Shown: piece by piece, positions 16,852 to 25,514 of the stretch
How the letters are laid out: each line of letters begins with the position of its first letter
Position numbering within the stretch: position 1 is the stretch's first letter
DNA from: Sulfurifustis variabilis
GTDB taxonomy: Bacteria > Pseudomonadota > Gammaproteobacteria > Acidiferrobacterales > Sulfurifustaceae
NCBI RefSeq assembly: GCF_002355415.1
Contig: NZ_AP014936.1
Span: forward strand, 2,852,001-2,916,000
Length of the DNA stretch: 64,000 bases
Reading direction: 5' to 3'
Translations under genes and position numbers: made by a program
The notes under the pieces: model-generated
What the model saw: only the letters and a program-made list of their open reading frames with translations
The model's database searches: none
What the model was told of the DNA's origin: nothing

Positions 16852-17124
16852 CTAATGCCGGTGCTCGGCCGCACGCTTCCGGAAGAAGCCCACCTGCTGC
16901 AGGATCAGAATCAGCAGCACCGCGCCGCCCAACGCGATGAGGAACCGCAGGATGTTGCCCTGGGCCACGATGCCCAATAACCCGGCGATCCAGTTGCCGA
17001 GCAACGAGCCGACGACACCGACGAGCACGTTCGCGATGATGCCCATCTCCGCGTTCGTCTTCATGATGATGCTCGCGAGCCAGCCGACGATGCCGCCAAT
17101 GATCAATGCAATAATCCAGCTCAT
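16852..17124 (-). CDS. GlsB/YeaQ/YmgE family stress-response membrane protein
   Basis: 90 residues from ATG 17124 with GGAGG about 9 bases upstream. It shows the three-helix pattern of the transglycosylase-associated family: IIALIIGGIVGWLASIIM, then NAEMGIIANVLVGVVGSLLGNW and a third helix LIALGGAVLLILIL. The Gly-rich small-residue packing and the length match the family. Such proteins are induced by acid or osmotic stress in several bacteria; the mechanism is unknown. Confidence 0.88.
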   Translation of the reverse strand: MSWIIALIIGGIVGWLASIIMKTNAEMGIIANVLVGVVGSLLGNWIAGLLGIVAQGNILRFLIALGGAVLLILILQQVGFFRKRAAEHRH

Positions 17125-17433
17125 CCGTGATCCTCCGTGATTTCCCCAAGCACGTGACTTCGACGGTCTGGGCGTCACATCGAGGCCGATCCGCCGCGCG
17201 CCACGCGGTAGCTCCCTTCGTCGGGCTGTTTGCTGTAATCGAACTCGCAAGAAAATCCGTGCGCTTGCCGTCAGCGCGGCGCATCGACCCTGCCTGCGAT
17301 CGGACCGACGCCCTCTTCGTTCAGCGCCGATTCTTCATGTCGGGTATCCCGAAACGCAATTCGGATCGACCCTCGATTCCGGGCGGGACCGCCCGCGACG
17401 CCGGATCCGCCGTCTGCGGCCGGGAGACGGCCG
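17125..17433. other. Intergenic stretch
   Basis: No gene recognised between the YeaQ-type gene and the cupin lipoprotein. The spacer contains no obvious repeat or terminator. Confidence 0.45.
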
Positions 17434-17862
17434 TCACCGGACGGGAAATACCTCGGCGGGGCGAGGCGCCGTGCTCGCGTTCTTGATCTCGACTTCCACG
17501 ATCCGCACCGTCGTGGGCCCGATATTGCGCGTGCTGTGGCTTTGCACGCCGCGCCAGAGCGTCTGGCCGGGGCGCAGTTCCAGCGTGCTCACGCTCCCAT
17601 CGGGCGCCGTGGTCTGGAGGGTGCCTCCCTCGACCACGTAGACGGCATGCGGCCAGAGGTGCGTGTGCATCGGCGTGCTCCCGACCTTCGGCGGGTACGT
17701 CGTTTCGACGACCAGTACCTCGTCGTTTTCCAGCGCCACCCGGCGCACGGTCTGCGGGCTCTGCCGGGTCGTGGCGCAGCCTGCGAGCAGGAACAGGACG
17801 AGCACGGGAACAAGCGCCCGCCCGCGCCCTCCTCGTGCGATGCGATCGATTTTCTTGGGCAT
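17434..17862 (-). CDS. Cupin-domain lipoprotein
   Basis: 142 residues. The signal peptide ends in the lipobox LLAGC (Cys near residue 28), so the protein is lipid-anchored. A single cupin domain follows, with HTHLWPHAVYVVEGG near residues 65-80 (metal-binding histidines of motif 1) and SHSTRNIGPTTVRI near residue 108 (motif 2). Ligand or substrate unknown. Encoded alone, on the strand opposite to the small stress genes. Confidence 0.78.
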   Translation of the reverse strand: MPKKIDRIARGGRGRALVPVLVLFLLAGCATTRQSPQTVRRVALENDEVLVVETTYPPKVGSTPMHTHLWPHAVYVVEGGTLQTTAPDGSVSTLELRPGQTLWRGVQSHSTRNIGPTTVRIVEVEIKNASTAPRPAEVFPVR

Positions 17863-17998
17863 GACCGGCCTCCTCCACGGGTAGCCAAAGAATAGGAGAA
17901 ACCGGTCGGATCGTCGAACACCCCGCGGACGAAGGCGTGGATGTCCGATCGAGACGGACGAGCGCTGTCTCCGTTTTTCCTGCGGACGACCTTATGCC

Positions 17999-18652
17999 CT
18001 AAGGCCGCTCGAACAGCACGGCGTAGGTCCGGCCCCGCCACGGCTCGGGCCCGCGCAGGACCTGAAAGCCGGCCGCCTTTGCCTCCCGCAGCACCGTTTC
18101 CGTCGGCGTGCCGTGCCCGCCGTGCCGTTCGGCCGTCTCGGACCCGGCGATCCAGTCGAGGAGGCTGCCCGGCTCGAAGTCGATGACGAGGTACCGGCCG
18201 CCGGGCCGGAGGGCGCGAAAGACATCGGCGTTGATGTCGCGCGCCTCGGTGAGATGGTGGTAGACGAGGCGGCTGAACAAAGCATCGCAGCAACCTTCCG
18301 GAAGACGGGTGCTCGATACGGCGCCGCGGATCGCCTCGACATTCGAAAGCTTCGCCTCGGCCGCCGACCGCCGGATGCCGGCGAGGAGCTCGTCGTCGAC
18401 CTCGGTCGCGTACACCCGGCCTTCCGGTCCGACACGGCGCGCCAGCGCCACCGCGTACGTCCCCTTGCCGGCACCGAGATCGGCGATGCGCGTCCCCGGC
18501 CGCACTTCCAGCCATTCGGCCAGGCGCTCGACCTCCTGCGCGCGCGTGCCGTGCACGAACGGCACGTACGGCAGCTGCGCGGCTGCCAGCGCGATCAGGC
18601 CGGCGACCACCAGCAGCAGAACGGCGGACCGTCGCTTCCATCGGGGTGACAT
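17999..18652 (-). CDS. Membrane-anchored class I SAM-dependent methyltransferase
   Basis: 217 residues from ATG 18652, with GGGAGG 6 bases upstream. A hydrophobic N-terminal segment (SAVLLLVVAGLIALAAAQL) precedes the Rossmann-type domain. Motif I is IADLGAGKGTYAVALA near residue 56, the acidic end of strand 2 is VYATEVDDEL, and motif III-like LRPGGRYLVIDFEPG lies near residue 148. The exported or membrane-anchored layout is unusual for a methyltransferase; a similar one is found at 40659 in this window. Substrate unknown. Confidence 0.8.
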   Translation of the reverse strand: MSPRWKRRSAVLLLVVAGLIALAAAQLPYVPFVHGTRAQEVERLAEWLEVRPGTRIADLGAGKGTYAVALARRVGPEGRVYATEVDDELLAGIRRSAAEAKLSNVEAIRGAVSSTRLPEGCCDALFSRLVYHHLTEARDINADVFRALRPGGRYLVIDFEPGSLLDWIAGSETAERHGGHGTPTETVLREAKAAGFQVLRGPEPWRGRTYAVLFERP

Positions 18653-18786
18653 GCAAACCTCCCTCGGCGGCCGAACCGGGTCCGTATTCTTCCATTTTCC
18701 GCTCGACGACCGAAATCGGGATGTTCCGGCGAGCATGCCCGCTCGCCGCGCTCTTCGGACGCGCGGTGGAACGCCGCGGCAAGAAG

Positions 18787-18808
18787 AAACCCGCCTCGCG
18801 GCGGGTTT
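18787..18808. terminator. Hairpin terminator, 9-bp perfect stem
   Basis: AAACCCGCC, loop TCGC, then GGCGGGTTT, a perfect 9-bp stem with its own T-run at both ends, so it can act in either direction. It is placed just downstream of the rhodanese gene's 5'-to-3' opposite neighbour and between the two minus-strand genes, where it would end the rhodanese transcript. Confidence 0.75.
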
Positions 18809-18835
18809 CCTGTTTCCTGTCGGAGCCGACAGGGA

Positions 18836-19567
18836 TCAGTCGGCCATGTCGTACAGGTAGGCGTACGGCTGATAGATCAACGGCGGCAGCAGACGCGTGT
18901 CGTAGGGGAGCGCCTGGTGATAGCGCCATCCGTTCTTGTCGCCGTCGTTCAGGACGCCGTCGTGGTTGATATCGACGGACACCGTCTTGGTGGTTCCGTC
19001 CGCCTGCTTCTGGGGCGCCGTCAGGTAGATGCCGACGAATCCCTCCCAGATGTTGCGCACGTTGGTGTAACCGCGGTCGGTCAGGACGTTCGCCGCGTTG
19101 ACGCTCCGGACGCCGGTGCGGCACAGGGTGTAGATCGGCGTGCTCTTGTCCGGAACGAGGCTCTCGACGTAGTCGGCGAAGGCAGCGGGGTCCTGCGCGA
19201 TCTCGGCCACCTTACCGCCCGCGCACGCACCGTCGGGGGCGCGGCCCGCTTCGTCGCAGTATTGATAGATGTAGGGATAAGGGACGTTGTAGGCGTGCTC
19301 CGGATGACCGGCCTTGTATTCCGGAGTGCTGCGTACGTCGATGATCACGGGCTGCTTCGAGGGGCTGCCCCACTTGCCGCGGCTGGCGACCGTGTCCGCG
19401 AAAGCGCGGGCGGGGCTGATTTCCGAATGATAGTAGCCGCACAGTCCCGAGCGGTTCTCGTGGAACGGACACGGTGGTTCCTCGGCCGGGGCCGTCCCCG
19501 AGAACGCGGCGGCGCCGAGCGCGGATAGAGCGAGGGAGAGAAACTTGGTTTTGACGAGAACGTTCAT
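18836..19567 (-). CDS. Exported rhodanese-domain protein
   Basis: 243 residues with a signal peptide (LSLALSALGAAAFSGTAPA). The rhodanese domain spans about residues 60-190: VIIDVRSTPEYKAGHPEHA near 74 and the active-site loop CRTGVRS near 148, with the sulfur-carrying Cys and following Arg residues. An EF-hand-like DINHDGVLNDGDKNG near residue 200 may bind calcium. Periplasmic sulfur transfer or a thiol-related role is inferred. A hairpin terminator lies just downstream. Confidence 0.85.
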   Translation of the reverse strand: MNVLVKTKFLSLALSALGAAAFSGTAPAEEPPCPFHENRSGLCGYYHSEISPARAFADTVASRGKWGSPSKQPVIIDVRSTPEYKAGHPEHAYNVPYPYIYQYCDEAGRAPDGACAGGKVAEIAQDPAAFADYVESLVPDKSTPIYTLCRTGVRSVNAANVLTDRGYTNVRNIWEGFVGIYLTAPQKQADGTTKTVSVDINHDGVLNDGDKNGWRYHQALPYDTRLLPPLIYQPYAYLYDMAD

Positions 19568-19724
19568 ACCGCCTCCCAGTGGTTTCGATGCATCTTCGAT
19601 CGGAAGTGAAGCGAAGGCGACGTAGCGTAAATGAAAACGCGCGCGCCGCGACGCGAAGCGGGCGGTCGTTTTTCCAAACGACGAAAACGACCGGATCAGC
19701 GGCCCTCATCCAGAGGAAGCGCCG

Positions 19725-20000
19725 ATGTCTAATAACGATGGCGTCTCACGCGCCGGTAGAACGGAATTTTCTCAACTGCTGGAGATTGCGATGGCCAAAG
19801 CAAAAGGCAAGGCGACAGCGACCGTCAAGACGTTTCCCGGAAAGACCGCCCTCACGACCGAAGAGCGGCACCGGATGATTGCCGAAGCGGCGTACCTCCG
19901 CGCGGAAGCGCGCGGCTTTCGGGACGGTGATCCGCTCGAAGACTGGCTGACGGCCGAGGCGGAGTTCGATCGCAAGCGGTCCGGGACCCGCGCGGCGTAA
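19725..20000 (+). CDS. DUF2934 domain protein
   Basis: 91 residues. The C-terminal half carries the DUF2934 signature: EERHRMIAEAAYLRAEARGF followed by GDPLEDWLTAEAEFD. The ATG at 19725 has GAGGAA about 6 bases upstream; an internal ATG at 19791 (MAKAKGKA) is also possible. The domain is a short helical module of unknown function common in proteobacteria. Confidence 0.8.
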   Translation: MSNNDGVSRAGRTEFSQLLEIAMAKAKGKATATVKTFPGKTALTTEERHRMIAEAAYLRAEARGFRDGDPLEDWLTAEAEFDRKRSGTRAA

Positions 20001-20162
20001 GGCTTTCCCTCCCACCGTCACGCTGTCGGCGCCGAGCGTCCCGGCGCCGAGTGTGACCTCCGCGGGTTATTCGGCGCGGGCACGCTTCCGCGTCCGCCGG
20101 ACGTCGACGTTCCGGCCGGTTTCTCCTATCCTGTTCGGCCCAATGGCAAAGGAGATCCGGCC

Positions 20163-20474
20163 ATGCCGCGGACACTCGACCACTTCAAGGAGGAGTTCCC
20201 CAGGACCTGGACGGCCTACGAGCAGCTGCGCAACGCGTGCGATACCGAGGGACCTCTGGACCGCAAGGTCGCCGAGCTGATCAAGATCGGCATCTCCACC
20301 GCGCTCGAGCACGAGGGCGGTCTCATCGCCCACGTCTCGCAGGCGCGCAAGGCCGGCGCCACGGAGAAGGAGATCGAACACGCGATTCTCGTGGCGACCG
20401 GCCTGGCGGGGTTTCCCGCCGTGCTTCAGGCGTCCGAGCTGGCGCGGGACTACCTGGAAGCACAGGCGGACTGA
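20163..20474 (+). CDS. Carboxymuconolactone decarboxylase family protein without redox cysteines
   Basis: 103 residues, all alpha, with the family core LDRKVAELIKIGISTALEHEGGLIAHVSQARKAGA... split over residues 32-66 and EIEHAILVATGLAGFPAVLQ. The AhpD-type C-x-x-C motif is absent; its position reads EHEGGLIAHV. Peroxidase activity of the AhpD kind is therefore unlikely. GGAGAT lies about 8 bases before the ATG. Compare the paralogue at 22988, which keeps the cysteines. Confidence 0.8.
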   Translation: MPRTLDHFKEEFPRTWTAYEQLRNACDTEGPLDRKVAELIKIGISTALEHEGGLIAHVSQARKAGATEKEIEHAILVATGLAGFPAVLQASELARDYLEAQAD

Positions 20475-20609
20475 GCGTCCGCCGGCGAGTCCGGCCGCGG
20501 CGGGCGGCATCCGGCCGCTCGTCATTTGCGGCGGCGAACGCGACTCCCGGCGGTGCGACGGGCGGATTCGAAGCGTCCGTGGCATCGCCTTCCGCGCGAA
20601 ACACGTCCG

Positions 20610-21377
20610 TCACCGCTTGCCGCCCGCATCCCGATTCCGCTCGAGCCAGGCCAGGGCGTAGGCCGCCACTTCCTCCCATCCTGGTTCGCCCACCAGCCAA
20701 TGGGCGAGCCCGTCGTACTCTTTGTACGTCGCCACCGCCTGATACCGTCGCGCGACTTTGCGTACGACGGACGCCGGCGTGATCCGGTCTTGCGCGCCGG
20801 CCAATACCAGGACCGGGCAGTCGACCTTCGAGGCGTCGACGTTCGCGGCACGTCGTGAATCGAGCGGCCAGAAGCCGATCTCGAAGATCGCCCTTCCGGA
20901 CTCGTACACGAATCTCTCGTAGAGCTTCCGCCGTTCCGCTTCCGGGAACCGGTGCAGCAGCGCGTAGGAGACGTCGGCGAACGCCGGCCGCACCGGCTTT
21001 CGCCAGAATGCCCAGGTGGTACCGATCCGCCAAAAGCTTCGTATCACCGTCGGGGTGATCGGCAGGATCCCGGCGGGCGATGCCGGCGCGATCAGCACGA
21101 GCGCCCTCGCCAGTCCGCGGGCAGCGAGCATCTGGGCGAGCAGCCCGCCCAGGGAATGGCCCATGACGATCGGCTTTTCGCCGAGCCGTTTGATCTCGCG
21201 CTCGATCGCCGCAGCGTAGTCGAGCAGACTCGCGGTTGCGAGCCTCGGATCCGGGATGCCGCGGGGCTCCATGTCATGGAACGGCAGCGTGACGGCGACG
21301 CAGCGGTAACCGGCCGACTCGAACACGTCCCGATATGCCGTCCAGTGCCACGGCCCGCCCCACATGCCGTGGATCAT
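20610..21377 (-). CDS. Alpha/beta hydrolase, apparently lacking its first residues
   Basis: 255 residues from the only in-frame ATG. The N-terminus begins inside the oxyanion strand (MIHGMWGGPWHW), whereas the open frame upstream reads NVDKTIV, which looks like the missing beta strand, but offers no start codon before a stop. The nucleophile elbow is GHSLGG near residue 75, the acid AGAQDRITP near 195, and the His GLAHWLVGEPGWE near 226. It may be a pseudogene with a lost start or may use the short form. Confidence 0.7.
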   Translation of the reverse strand: MIHGMWGGPWHWTAYRDVFESAGYRCVAVTLPFHDMEPRGIPDPRLATASLLDYAAAIEREIKRLGEKPIVMGHSLGGLLAQMLAARGLARALVLIAPASPAGILPITPTVIRSFWRIGTTWAFWRKPVRPAFADVSYALLHRFPEAERRKLYERFVYESGRAIFEIGFWPLDSRRAANVDASKVDCPVLVLAGAQDRITPASVVRKVARRYQAVATYKEYDGLAHWLVGEPGWEEVAAYALAWLERNRDAGGKR

Positions 21378-21464
21378 GACTATCGTTTTGTCGACGTTTC
21401 CGCCCTCAGCAGGAGACTGCGTGCGCCAAAGCCGACGACATCGGCCGCGAGGCCTATCCGGCGT

Positions 21465-21962
21465 TCACGCTTTTTCTTCGGTTCGTTCCGTGCCCGTCCA
21501 GTGTTTCACGAGAACGACGAAGACGATGTAGTGCGTCACCAGCAACGCCGGGACCCAGAACGCCGGTATCCAGTATGCCGGCCCCATGTGCGCATCGGCC
21601 CGGTAGATCGTAGCGAGCGTTATCGCGGCGATGAGATCCAGGGTTCCTTCCACGTTGAAGATCCATACCAGCCGCCGCGCCGATCGCACGTTCCTGAGCA
21701 CGGCGGCGATGGCGGCCAGGGCCAGCAGGGCGGCAATAAGGTCTCCGAGCGCCGCCGGGTAGGCGAATTGCCGGGGGATTCCGGCGTAAGTCGCTCCCGG
21801 CGTGAGAAACATGAGTCCCAGATGCCGAAACGAGTGAAGCAGAAGAATCGGCAGCAGAACGGCCTGCGGCCGGAGGTCCGGCAGTTTCGGGAAGAGGTAG
21901 ATCCTGGCGGCAATCCAGAACACCAGGGTGCTGAACAGAAGATTGACGGCGAGAACGTTCAC
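21465..21962 (-). CDS. Hypothetical multi-pass membrane protein
   Basis: 165 residues from GTG 21962, which overlaps the stop of the AraC gene as GTGA, indicating translational coupling. Five hydrophobic segments are visible, including NLLFSTLVFWIAARIYLFP, LGDLIAALLALAAIAAVL and VPALLVTHYIVFVVLVKHW. It ends TERTEEKA. No family named with confidence. Its position suggests control with, or by, the AraC-type regulator. Confidence 0.7.
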   Translation of the reverse strand: MNVLAVNLLFSTLVFWIAARIYLFPKLPDLRPQAVLLPILLLHSFRHLGLMFLTPGATYAGIPRQFAYPAALGDLIAALLALAAIAAVLRNVRSARRLVWIFNVEGTLDLIAAITLATIYRADAHMGPAYWIPAFWVPALLVTHYIVFVVLVKHWTGTERTEEKA

Positions 21963-22912
21963 CCGCTCGCGTGCACACCGGCGCGTGCGCGGCGCCGCAC
22001 GTCGCCCGGGCCGACGCCGCGCACGCGCCGAAACGCACGGCGAAACGCGGCTTCCGTCTGATAGCCCAGCCGCTCCGCGATCTGCGCCACGGAGGACCGT
22101 CGTTCCTTGAGCATGTCCTCCGCGAGATGCATGCGCCAGGTCGCGAGGTAATGCATCGGTGTGACGCCGAGCAGCGCAACGAAACGCTCGGCGAAGACGG
22201 TGCGCGACATGCCGGCCGCGCGCGCGAGCGTCTCCACGCGCCAGCCCTCTCCCGGAGCCCGATGAAGCGCGGTCAGCGCACGCGCGATGCGCTCGTCCTT
22301 GAGCGCGGCGAGAAAGCCAGTGAGTCCCCGCGCCCGCTGCATATGGTGTCGCAGCACCAGCACGAACATGACCTCCGCGAAACGGTCGAGCACGCCCTGC
22401 CGGCCGGCTGCGCCGGCCTCGAACTCGGCGACCATCAGGCGGGCGAGCGCGTGCAGCGGCGCGGAGGTCTCCTGGTCTTCGCTGCGCACCACGATCACTC
22501 CGGGCAGCGCCTGCATGATCGGGTTCAACCCGCCCGCCCCGAAGTCGACCATCGCGCACAGCACCGTGGTGAATGGTCCCTCGCCGGTCGCGTCCGTGCG
22601 CATTCCCCGTTCGCGCCTGGGAGTGCCCGAGAGCTGGTGCCAATCGGCGTGTGGGAACATGGCCAGATCGCCGCCCCGCAGGACCAGGGGCTCGCGCTCG
22701 CCCTGGCGGTGCAACCACGCCTGGCCGCGTCCGACGAGGTGAAAGACCGCCCGGTTGATACCGGTCGAATCCAGCGCCCACGAACCGCTGTAGCTGCCCT
22801 GCTTGAACAACCCGACGCGCAACCGAAGGGCGTGCAGCACGTCCGAAAGGAGATCGAACTCCGGCGTTTCGGGTACGAATTCCGGACTGTCTGGGCTTAT
22901 TCGTACGGCCAT
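21959..22912 (-). CDS. AraC-family transcriptional regulator with cupin-type sensor domain
   Basis: 317 residues from ATG 22912. The N-terminal half is a cupin_6-type ligand domain (LLSDVLHALRLRVGLFKQGS, PLVLRGGDLAMFPHADWH). The C-terminal half has two helix-turn-helix units: VETLARAAGMSRTVFAERFV near residue 232 and SVAQIAERLGYQTEAAFRRA near 285, then FRRVRGVGPGDVR. It is divergent from the carboxymuconolactone-family gene at 22988 (75-bp spacer) and probably regulates it, a common arrangement for this regulator type. Confidence 0.9.
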   Translation of the reverse strand: MAVRISPDSPEFVPETPEFDLLSDVLHALRLRVGLFKQGSYSGSWALDSTGINRAVFHLVGRGQAWLHRQGEREPLVLRGGDLAMFPHADWHQLSGTPRRERGMRTDATGEGPFTTVLCAMVDFGAGGLNPIMQALPGVIVVRSEDQETSAPLHALARLMVAEFEAGAAGRQGVLDRFAEVMFVLVLRHHMQRARGLTGFLAALKDERIARALTALHRAPGEGWRVETLARAAGMSRTVFAERFVALLGVTPMHYLATWRMHLAEDMLKERRSSVAQIAERLGYQTEAAFRRAFRRVRGVGPGDVRRRARAGVHASG

Positions 22913-22987
22913 GATCGGCCAACCTACGCCTCCACGACGAAACGGGCAAGGCGCCCGCTTTCGCGGCAACCCGATGAGGAGACGGAC

Positions 22988-23554
22988 ATGAACCGCTTCA
23001 CCGTACACAGCCTGGAAACCGCGCCGGCCGGCAGCCGGCCGCTGCTGGAAGGCCTGCATAAGGCCTTCGGCTTCGTTCCCAACCTCTACGCCGTGCTGGC
23101 CGAGTCCCCCGCCGCGCTGAAGGGGGCGCTCGCGATCGGCGAGGCCTTTTCGAGATCCACGCTCTCCCCCGCGGAGCAACAGCTCGTGGCGCTCGCCGTG
23201 TCCGAGGCGAACGACTGCCGGTTCTGCGTCGCGGCACATTCGACCCTGGCCAAGCACGCGGCCAAAGCGGACCCGGCGGCGGTCGCCGCGGCACGGGCCC
23301 GCGAGCCGCTCGCAGACCCGAAGCTCGACGCGCTCGTGATCTTCACCCGCAAGGTGGTCGAGCAGCGCGGTTGGGTGGCGGAGGGCGATGTCGCGACGTT
23401 CCTCGAGGCGGGCTACACCAGGGCGCAGGTCATCGAGGTGCTGCTCGGCGTAGGCATGAAGACGTTCAACAACTACGTGGACCACATCGCGCACGTGCCG
23501 TTGAACGATCAGTTCAAGGCGGAGGCCTGGCAGCCGAAACGAAAGGTGGCGTGA
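22988..23554 (+). CDS. Carboxymuconolactone decarboxylase/AhpD-like protein
   Basis: 188 residues, with GAGGAGACGG just before the ATG. The AhpD catalytic pattern is complete: EANDCRFCVAAHSTL near residues 75-90 has the Glu, C-x-x-C and His. AhpD-like proteins reduce peroxide or peroxiredoxin using this dithiol. N-terminal PLLEGLHKAFGFVPNLYAVL is typical of the YciW/CMD subfamily. It is divergent from an AraC-type regulator that likely controls it. Confidence 0.88.
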   Translation: MNRFTVHSLETAPAGSRPLLEGLHKAFGFVPNLYAVLAESPAALKGALAIGEAFSRSTLSPAEQQLVALAVSEANDCRFCVAAHSTLAKHAAKADPAAVAAARAREPLADPKLDALVIFTRKVVEQRGWVAEGDVATFLEAGYTRAQVIEVLLGVGMKTFNNYVDHIAHVPLNDQFKAEAWQPKRKVA

Positions 23555-23621
23555 AATCCGGTTGTCGGACCAGGCGGGTCGGATCGCATGCCGTGACCCG
23601 ACCCGCTCTTTGCCCGCCCGA

Positions 23622-23915
23622 TCAGACGCAGCCCGTCGGCTTGGGCAGACCGCCGTACTTCGTGATCGGCTTCATCGGGCCCGTCAGCCAGAGCTTGAAC
23701 AGGTCTTTCTGATCCTCCTCGATGAACTTGGCGAACTTGCGGATCGGCGGCACCACGCCGAACTGCTCGTAGTAATCGCGCGCCTTCTCGATGTGAGACC
23801 ACTTCACCTCGTCGAGCGCGACGCCGTCGGCCTCGGCCATGGCCCGCGCGATCTCCGGCGTCCACGCGTCGCGATCGACCAGGTAACCGTCCCCATCACG
23901 TTGCGGAATTTGCAT
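23622..23915 (-). CDS. TusE/DsrC-family sulfur-relay protein
   Basis: 97 residues. The family body is clear (GYLVDRDAWTPEIARAMAE, HIEKARDYYEQFGVVPPIRK) and the C-terminus is YGGLPKPTGCV with the penultimate cysteine that carries sulfur. The second cysteine of true DsrC, about ten residues earlier, is replaced: ITKYGGLPKP has Thr there, as in E. coli TusE (ATKIAGLPKP). The sequence therefore points to a single-Cys sulfur carrier, as in tRNA 2-thiolation, rather than dissimilatory sulfite reductase. No dsr genes are nearby. Confidence 0.88.
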   Translation of the reverse strand: MQIPQRDGDGYLVDRDAWTPEIARAMAEADGVALDEVKWSHIEKARDYYEQFGVVPPIRKFAKFIEEDQKDLFKLWLTGPMKPITKYGGLPKPTGCV

Positions 23916-24089
23916 CTTCAGAGCTCACTTTGGATTTGGTCGGGCGATTATCCCAGAATAACCGAGCGGATCAATCAACTTTATCGGTACCGGCGATTCT
24001 TCGCTTGGGGCACTGGATCGGCCGAAGAACTGCGTCGGTCCCGAACGCCGGCGCTACGAGTGCCCATAGGCCGCAGAGCGGAAGCCCGA

Positions 24090-24743
24090 TCAGTCGCGGT
24101 CCGGCGCGCCCAGAGGAAAAAACGGACGGTACGGCCGCGCTTCGTCGACCGCGCGCGCGAACGAAGGCCGCGCGAGCAGCCGTTGCCGATAGGCGCGGAC
24201 GTTCGGGAAGCCGGCGCCGATCGGGTGGACCCAATCCGCATAGAACAACGACGGGGCCGCGGCACAGTCGGCCAGGCTGAAGGCGTCGCGGGCGGCCCAC
24301 TCCCGTCCGGCCATCGCCTTCTCGAGCCAGCCGTAGGCCGTGTCGAGCATCGCGCGCGCGTCGGCGACGCCCCGGGGATCGCGTTCCTCCGGTGCGCGAA
24401 GGCGGTCGAGCACGATCTTCTGCATTGGCGTCATGACGTAGTTGTCGAAGAAGCGGTCCATCATCCGCACGTCGAGGGCCGCGCGCGGATCCTCGGGAAT
24501 CAACCGGACCGGTCCGGGGTGATGAAGCGCGAGGTGCTCGATGATGACGCTCGACTCCACCACCGTGCGACCGTCGTCGACGAGCACCGGCATCTTTCTG
24601 AACGGCCACAGCGCCTCGTGCTCGGCCGCGGTCTCGGGGTGCTCCGGGGCGAGAAGGCGGTACTCGAAGGGCGTGCCGTTCTCGTACAGCGCGATGAGCA
24701 CCTTCTGGCAGTACGAAGAAAAGGGGTGGGCGTACAGTTTCAT
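24090..24743 (-). CDS. Glutathione S-transferase family protein
   Basis: 217 residues from ATG 24743. The N-terminal thioredoxin-fold domain starts MKLYAHPFSSYCQKVLIAL, with SSYC near residues 9-12 as the catalytic-type Ser/Cys. The G-site is seen as MPVLVDDGRTVVESSVIIEHL near residues 51-70. The C-terminal helical domain includes AFSLADCAAAPSLFYADW, the N-capping box of GSTs. Cytosolic conjugation or thiol chemistry is inferred; substrate unknown. Confidence 0.88.
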   Translation of the reverse strand: MKLYAHPFSSYCQKVLIALYENGTPFEYRLLAPEHPETAAEHEALWPFRKMPVLVDDGRTVVESSVIIEHLALHHPGPVRLIPEDPRAALDVRMMDRFFDNYVMTPMQKIVLDRLRAPEERDPRGVADARAMLDTAYGWLEKAMAGREWAARDAFSLADCAAAPSLFYADWVHPIGAGFPNVRAYRQRLLARPSFARAVDEARPYRPFFPLGAPDRD

Positions 24744-25054
24744 GGAAGTGCGCGATTCCTGAATTTGAGTTGGTCTGCGCGACCCGTCCGCGATCGGGCC
24801 GCCTCCAGTCGACGTTCGGGGAGGGTCGGAATCGACGCCCGGAGTCGGGACCGCCTCGCGAGCGACGTGTGCGCCGTTCCCTGAATAACCACTCCGAACC
24901 CCGTTCATTATCCCTCCGGCCCGTCGACGGCGCGCCGCCGATGAATGACGCTTATTTTTTCGGCGTTTGCCGGTAGAATTGCGGCGCTTTTTCGAGGGCC
25001 CGTGCGGTTTTCGATCAAAGCTTCCTCAACCTGCAACCAGGAGTGATCAGTTCC
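24744..25054. other. Upstream region of the HU-like gene
   Basis: No gene. TAGAAT at 24974-24979 could be a -10 element for the HU-like gene, but the matching -35 is poor (CTTATT). AGGAG at about 25039 is the likely ribosome site for the ATG at 25055. Confidence 0.35.
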
Positions 25055-25375
25055 ATGGCGAAAGCCAACATGAAACCGACGACCAAGTCCGAGATCTACG
25101 CCTATATCGCGGAGAAGACGAACCTCAAGCGCAAAGACGTCGCAGGCGTGTTCGAGAACCTGAATGCCCTGATCAAGCGCGACCTGAATCCCAAGAAGGG
25201 TCCCGGAGTGGTCAACCTCGCCGGTCTGATGAAGATCAAGGTCATCCGCAAGCCGGCGCAGCCGGCGCGCAAGGGGATCAACCCGTTCACCAAGGAAGAG
25301 GTGATGTTCAAGGCCAAGCCGGCCCGCAACGTGGTGAAGGTCCAGCCGCTGAAGTCCCTCAAGGGAATGGTCTGA
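25055..25375 (+). CDS. HU-family DNA-binding protein
   Basis: 106 residues from ATG 25055; an in-frame GTG at 25043 adds four residues. The HU fold is seen as TKSEIYAYIAEKTNLKRKDV, a helix pair, then GPGVVNLAGLMKIKVIRKPA and the DNA-clamping arm AQPARKGINPFTKEEVMFKA with the conserved proline-containing tip. The arm reads KGINPFTKE rather than the canonical GRNPQTGE, and the C-terminus is extended and Lys-rich, so it is a divergent HU homologue of the nucleoid-associated type. Confidence 0.88.
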   Translation: MAKANMKPTTKSEIYAYIAEKTNLKRKDVAGVFENLNALIKRDLNPKKGPGVVNLAGLMKIKVIRKPAQPARKGINPFTKEEVMFKAKPARNVVKVQPLKSLKGMV

Positions 25376-25514
25376 GGTCTCTCGATCCCGGGGATCCCGG
25401 CCGTCTCCTCTCGGCGCGTTTTCGGGATCCCCCTTCCCCTCGCAATCCCCTCCGTTCCTGCCTCGCCACCATGGCGTCCGATCCTGTCGGTCATCGGACC
25501 CCGTTGGCCCTCGG

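Noticed and set aside
23622-23915. True DsrC of dissimilatory sulfur oxidation
   Set aside because: The inner conserved Cys is Thr and no dsr genes are close; TusE-type is the better call.
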